The position numbers and the translations under genes were made by a program. Positions 58,735-64,000 of a stretch of 64,000 bases of DNA are shown piece by piece. This stretch comes from Cacajao melanocephalus (lineage: Eukaryota > Chordata > Mammalia > Primates > Pitheciidae): positions 1 to 64,000 of the forward strand of contig CAUYLG010052119.1 of the NCBI GenBank assembly GCA_963573385.1. The letters are read 5' to 3'. The number at the start of each line of letters is the position of its first letter. Positions within the stretch are counted from its first letter, which is position 1. The notes beneath the pieces were generated by a model that was not told where the DNA came from, made no database searches, and saw only the letters and a list, made by a program, of their open reading frames with translations.

Positions 58735-61700
58735 GGTTTAAAACAAAAAACAAAAATTTGAGCATAACTCAGCTTCTATTGAAACTCCTTCTTGTAGTTA
58801 AGAAATTCAGACTGAAAGTTAAATTCAATCCCACGATCATGCAATTATCTAGTTGTTCCTTCCCCAACTTCCATTTCAGTATCTTTCCTGCTATATAGTA
58901 CATTGCAAAAATTAGTCTCGAAGCCCTACATTTTTTCTGCACTCACTTCCAATATTTTCTTATATCCTATTTTATAAAAATTGTGGGAAAAATGGGAACT
59001 AGGAAGAAATAGTATGAGATTCTTTCTAGTGGACCGTTCAGGTTTTTGACCTACTTTGTAAGTCTGTAAGATGTAGAACACTAACAGAAATGCAAATTGT
59101 GTGTGATGGTAAATTCATTTCAGCATTCCTGTGTGATCCTTTGAAATTGTTTCTGAACTAATTGTGCTGTCTTATTGGTTCATTCATTATTTATGAATTA
59201 AATACAAACTTTGATATAGGTCTGTTTTATATTTGTGTAAATCCTGACTTTTATCTTTAAATATATATATTTGACACTATCAGTTTTTTATTCCATTCTA
59301 TTTGGATTCATACTCTCACCTCTCAAATGAAAATGACTGAAATATTTCCGATTTTCACATATTAAAGCAAATACCTATTTTTAGTCTTCCTCAAATTTGA
59401 CTTCTGTAGATTTTTGTAATATCACTGATCATTGTAGAGAATTTTTTCTCCTTTGACTTCTACAACATGAGTTTTTATTATTTTCTTTTCTACTTCCATG
59501 ATCACTACCTCCCTTACTAAATAACATCAGCCTTATGTGATTTATGTAAACTAGAGTGAATGTTCACCTTTTGCATTTACTAAAGTGACCACATCTATCC
59601 AGCCACGCATGCACAAGGTCATGTGCATCTCACTCAACAGCACTGGCGTTCCACATACACTTATCCTTTCTCCTCATCTGGACTAGCATTGTACTTTTCT
59701 GCAGGGTATTGCTTTCCGTGGTCTCAACTATATATAAAAACTGCCAAATGTGTTTTCTAGGTCTGGACATTTTTAGGAATCCAGAATGATCTTATCATTT
59801 ATTTTTATCAATACAATCTCTGTTGTCTATCATTTCAATTTAATACCAGATTGTCATAAACTATGAAAAGTCTAGGTTTTACTCTGTTTATAGTTAGGCT
59901 GACAGATTCACAGATGCTGCCAGCAGACATAAGACTCCTAGGTCAAAAACGAGGGATGTTATTATCCAGGTTTTAGAAGGCAGCATAAGCTTACTATTCA
60001 CTTGGGTCTTCTTGTTGACCAAGTCACATGGGAGGAGGTTGTGAACACGGGCCCAGGAGGATGCCTTGTGCATAGTGAGCCTGCATAACAGCTAAGGAGC
60101 ACAAAGCTTAGGAAACCACCATCTCTTTTAAGGGCTGAAAGCAAAGCTTCTCTACATTTGTCCCAGAGAGGGGCATTATCTTTATTATACAGAACAGTAC
60201 ACAAATCTACTTCTGTTCAGGAGGAAACACTATCTCTAACTTCCTAGGCTGTCTATCTTAAAAATGCAGTCTATAACAAGCGTCATCAGAGCCTCTGCAT
60301 ACAAGATGTATGGACACATGAAAATCTATATGGAATTGATTCTCAAACAGATAAATCCAAATAATGGATTTGAATAAACATTTGTGAGATTTCAGTAACT
60401 GGTCCCCCTCTTACTTCTTTAGTCTTATATCTGCCCAGAAGCATGCAGTGAATAAACTTTATACTTCATAAATAAGGCACTAAGTGTAGAGAATTAAATC
60501 AATTGTTAATGACTGTCACATTGATGAGGAGTTGGAGAGTAGAGTTAATTTACTATAATTTCTGATCCCAAGTTCTTTTTAGTTGGATCTTATGACATAC
60601 TTTCTCTCCTATTTTACCTGAAATAAGAATATATTTTAAAAACAAAGCAAAACAAAACAACAACAAAAAACCAACAGCCAAGAAAACAAAGCACAGTGAG
60701 ATTAGGTCACCTTATCTGCTTTTAAAATAAGAACTATTTGACTTTTACAAAAATAATACTCAGTCTTAGTCAACAGAGAAGGAAATGTGTCTGAAATGAT
60801 GCATCGTTTGGTCTTTTTAACTAAATAGTGACCATTAGGGGCAAAGAAAAGTTGATAAAATGTGATGACTTTTATCTCCAAAATGAAGAAACCGATAGTC
60901 ATTGCTGAAAAATTCAAAGCCGACATTATAGTTTACACTCAATTACAGTAAAAAATTTATTATTAGTAGAAAAAAAAATAAGGGAAAAGGAAATCAAATT
61001 AGGTCATCTGAATTAAGTAGAGCTGTTTAGAAAAATATTTTTGTGTGAGTATATTCAGTTATATGATGAGAATATTCTGTTGTGAGGAAGATAGGAGTCA
61101 AACAAGAAAGTTAAAGTAAGCTACACATTTTAGAAAAATATCTGAAAATTTAAAAAAGAGATGAAGGAAAGATCAAGAAACAGCAAAATTAGATAAAACA
61201 GAACCATGAAAGAAAACGTGTATCTACAAATAACATTATGAAAAACCACAGATCATATTTCACATTCATAATTTTTGATAAAATTGTCTTCAGTTATGGC
61301 AACTTTTATAAAGTATTTTAAAGTTACTTAAAAGTTTAAATAATTTTTTGGTACTCAGTAAATGTCACATTTAAATTGATTTTTTTAAATGTAAGAATGT
61401 AAGATTGCTTTGCTTTCTAAATCTGAAACTTCTTAAACACTGTTGCCTTTTAATATAAACTGGAGTATAAATGTATTGCTTTGGAGGATTAGTGATGTAG
61501 AAAAAATAAGAACCTAGAATAAGCATTCATGTGAACATCAAATATCAAACATACAGCTTAAAGAGTATTAAAATTGATCCAATTCAAAATCATGCTTATA
61601 TCTTACAAAGACACTTACCATAAAATGCAGAAACTTTTATGTTGAAGAAAAAAAGTGTTTAATTTTGGTAAGAAGCTTTAAAAAAATGGAAGAGGCAACT

Positions 61701-62410
61701 TTTGTTGTAGTTGTATTTTAGGATTTAAAAAAACTAAAAGGGTACAAATGTGAGTTTCTCTAGGCTAACAGGTTAGTGAAGGATGAGAGAAAAAAAACAG
61801 AAAATATGACTTTCCAAAAAATTTTCATGAGGGTTAATAAAATATACCAAGTATTGCAATATATGAAACATTTTAGTCTATTTTCCAATGGCACAGGCAT
61901 AAATTTAAAATGAAAAAGTTCTTTCAAACACATTTTTTTATCTCTCCCCCCTACCCCATAACCCTTTATTTGATGACTTATGAACATATGGAATATGCAT
62001 TGATATAATGAGAGAAAGGAATTTAGGTGCACTATTAAATACACTCTACAATAGTGATCAGCACATACAATGTGGAAAGTACAGAAATAACTGTGTGCAT
62101 TTGGTGGCGATTTCCTTGGAATCCTCACAATTTGGGAGAATCAATTAGGTAAACATTATATCATAATGTGCCTGCCATTCTCTTACTCTCCATTTAGTCA
62201 TTGCATTTATATATCTGTCTCCTTGGAACAAAGTTTAGGGCTAAGTGGATATTATAAGAGAATAAAACCTAAGAAATGACTATCATAAGAACATAACATC
62301 TTTCTAAATATTATGAGGTATTAACACACATACATGCATACACACAAGAAACTTTGATTTAAGAAGGAATTAGAGGTATTCTGATCAATTGCATATTTTG
62401 ATTAACAAAC
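58735..62410. other. Unrecognised AT-rich DNA
   Basis: About 3.7 kb with no Alu, L1, LTR or MIR that I can identify. A CAAAA-type A-rich tract is at about 60637-60692. Minus-strand ORFs of 74 codons (60702-60926) and 122 codons (61760-62128) have no recognised motif. Confidence 0.4.
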
Positions 62411-62823
62411 TGATACAGTTTCATTATATGTTCTGCCCAAATCTCATGTTGAGTTGTAATCCCTAATGTTAGAGGCAGGGCCTGGTGCAAGGTGTTTGGG
62501 TCATGAGGGCAGATATCTCGTGGCTTGGTGCTGTCCTCATAGTAGTGAATGAGTTCTTAAGAAATCTGGTTGTTTTAAGTGTGTGGTACCTCCCCATTCC
62601 ACTCTCTCTCTTGCTCCCCTTCTTACCATGTGAGATGCCTGCACTCCCTTGGACTTCTGCCATGAATAAAAGCTTCCTAAGTCTTTGTAGAGGCCTAGAG
62701 ATGCCAGAGCCTTGCTTCCTATGAAGTCAGCAGAGCCATGAGTCAATTAATCTCTTTTCCTTACAAATTACCCAGTCTCGGGTCAGGTATTTCTTTATAG
62801 CAATGCAAGAATGGCTTAACACA
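62411..62823 (+). mobile_element. MaLR LTR (MST/MLT1A-like)
   Basis: Begins TGATACAGTTTCATTATATG and continues 'gcccaaatctcatgttgagt', 'ggtcatgagggcagatatct', 'cgtggcttggtgctgtcctc', 'cctccccattccactctctc', 'gagccatgagtcaattaatc' and 'aaattacccagtctcgggtc'. It ends ..GGCTTAACACA. It is a solo LTR with no internal region. Confidence 0.82.
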
Positions 62824-62831
62824 AAAATTAA

Positions 62832-63110
62832 CTTTACTATATCACCCAGGCTGGAGTACAGTGGATAATCATGGTTCACTGCAGCCTCAACATCCTGGGG
62901 TCAAGTGATCCTCCCACCTCATCCTCCCTAGTAGCTGGGACTACAGGTGACTACCATCAAGACTGACTTTTTTTTTTTTTTTTTTTTTATTGTAGAGGCA
63001 GGATTTCACCATGTTGCCCAGTCTGGCCTGGAATTTCTGGGCTCAAGTGATCCATCCGCCTTAGGCTCCCAAAGTACTGGGATTACAGATGTCAGACACC
63101 ACACCTGGCC
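62832..63110 (-). mobile_element. AluJ-type SINE, antisense
   Basis: 'tcacccaggctggagtacag', 'tcactgcagcctcaacatcc', 'ctagtagctgggactacagg', a 20-plus T run inside the middle A-rich linker (62969-62989), 'accatgttgcccagtctggc' and 'ctgggattacagatgtcaga'. The usual poly-T at its left is lost. Confidence 0.9.
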
Positions 63111-63153
63111 TATCTAATTAATATATTTTAATCCTTGAGAACTCAACCATACC

Positions 63154-63194
63154 GTGTGTGTGTGTGTGTGTGTGTGTGTGACAGAGAGAGAGAG
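63154..63194. repeat. (GT)13 next to (AG)n at the head of an Alu
   Basis: A pure GT run is followed by AGAGAGAGAGAG. It probably arose from the degenerate tail of the antisense Alu that follows. Confidence 0.93.
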
Positions 63195-63546
63195 TCTCAC
63201 TCTGTCACACAGGCTGGACTCTGTCATCCAGGCTAGAGTGCAGTGGTGCAATCATGGCTCACTGCATCCTTGACTTTCTAAGCTCAAGCAACACTCCAGC
63301 CTCAGCCTCCCCAGTAGCTTGGGCTACAAGTGTACACGACCATGCCTGACAATTTTATTATTATTTTTCATTTTTATCAAGTGTATACAACCATGCCCAG
63401 TTATTTTATTATTGTTTTTCAATTTTATCAGAGAGGAGATCTCACTTGGTTGTCCAGACTAGTTTTGAATTCCTGACTTCAAGAGATCCTCCCACTTACA
63501 TCCCTCAAAGTGCTGGGGTAACAAGCATGAACCACTGTGTCTGGCT
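63181..63546 (-). mobile_element. AluJ-type SINE, antisense, with two internal tandem duplications
   Basis: 'gagtctcactctgtcacaca', 'tgcagtggtgcaatcatggc', 'cctcagcctccccagtagct', 'gttgtccagactagttttga' and 'caaagtgctggggtaacaag'. It is longer than a normal Alu because 63199-63217 is repeated at 63218-63236 (19 bp each) and 63328-63378 is repeated at 63379-63429 (51 bp each). Confidence 0.88.
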
Positions 63547-64000
63547 CAGGGTAAATCTTTTTCATATTAATAGCAACTCATATGATATAAATAGCTATAA
63601 GAAAGTATCTGCAATATTTACTGACTACAGTACATATTCAAAAGGCTTAGTGTGTTTTTTTAACTGTGGCCTTTTATATGATCTATTATTGATTCATTTG
63701 TTGTTGATGTCAACCTAAATACTGTGAGAAAGTGATTAATACTATTATTCCAGGAAGTTGCTTTTAATTGCATAAGAATTGACTATACAACAGGCATCTT
63801 TAAATGTCTTATAAAACTAAGAGAAAGAGGTAAATAGTATTCTCCGTGATTTTTCAATTGAACACTTAAATTTAAATCTATAAACCATTTCTCACTATTG
63901 TAGTTTATTTTCAATTACATCTTTCTTTGGTCTTTAATTACTCAGAGTGTTTTATTGGGGGGGGTATAGTAAAATAGTAGTTATAAAGAAATGTGTTAAA
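63547..64000. other. Unrecognised AT-rich DNA
   Basis: Only a run of G bases at about 63957-63964 stands out. Confidence 0.4.

Noticed and set aside
61760..62128. 122-codon minus-strand ORF
   Set aside because: No motif, AT-rich codon content, no splice or start context beyond chance.

Overview
The window is nuclear DNA of a primate, very probably human. Primate-specific Alu elements (both older J-type and younger S/Y-type) and young L1PA-type 3' ends sit among older mammalian repeats: MIR, L2, MaLR (MLT1/MST/THE1-type) LTRs and Tigger/hAT DNA transposons. The DNA is AT-rich with few CpGs, and almost every open reading frame is short and explained by a repeat or by chance. It reads as a gene-poor intergenic or intronic region. 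No operon, rRNA, tRNA, CRISPR array or prokaryotic-type system is present. Family names are given from recognised sequence, not from a database search, so subfamily labels are approximate.

Layout. 1-143 is the tail of an L1 that began upstream. 206-5210 is mostly unrecognised AT-rich DNA. A Tigger-type transposon with terminal inverted repeats lies at 5211-5643, followed by a TA-rich tract. 5764-9482 is the longest interval in the first third without a recognised repeat. It holds the only convincing coding-like signal in the window: on the minus strand, a 43-codon segment (8900 down to 8771) that starts with a signal-peptide-like sequence and ends exactly at a strong GTAAGT splice donor. A TATA-like, locally CpG-richer stretch lies about 0.5 kb upstream. 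10-22 kb holds AluJ, an L1 with a 5' micro-inversion, MIR, L2, MER20, MER2 and MLT1 copies. 23683-25264 is a GC-rich LTR of an ERV1-type endogenous retrovirus, which stands out from its surroundings. 27460-31078 is a 3.6-kb, 5'-truncated and inactivated older primate L1. 31-40 kb holds an AluS, L2, MIR, MaLR-type LTRs and a very short L1 with target-site duplications. 41800-42062 is a palindromic AT-rich block. 42327-43015 is another Tigger-type relic. 46341-47090 is an MLT1 LTR split by a younger MST/THE1-type LTR. 50-57 kb is a dense mixture of L1, Alu, MLT1 and MIR. 54340/55240 is a pair of related 0.1-kb segments of unknown origin. 57-62.4 kb is largely unrecognised. 62.4-63.5 kb is a MaLR LTR followed by two AluJ copies, the second with internal tandem duplications.

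How it works together. Nothing suggests cooperating genes. If the 8771-8900 exon is real, the interval below about 8770 would be the first intron of a minus-strand gene encoding a secreted or membrane protein, and the rest of the window would be its upstream flank. I do not recognise the protein. The remaining interest is in genome dynamics: twin-priming inversion, nested LTRs, local tandem duplications, palindromes and compound microsatellites.
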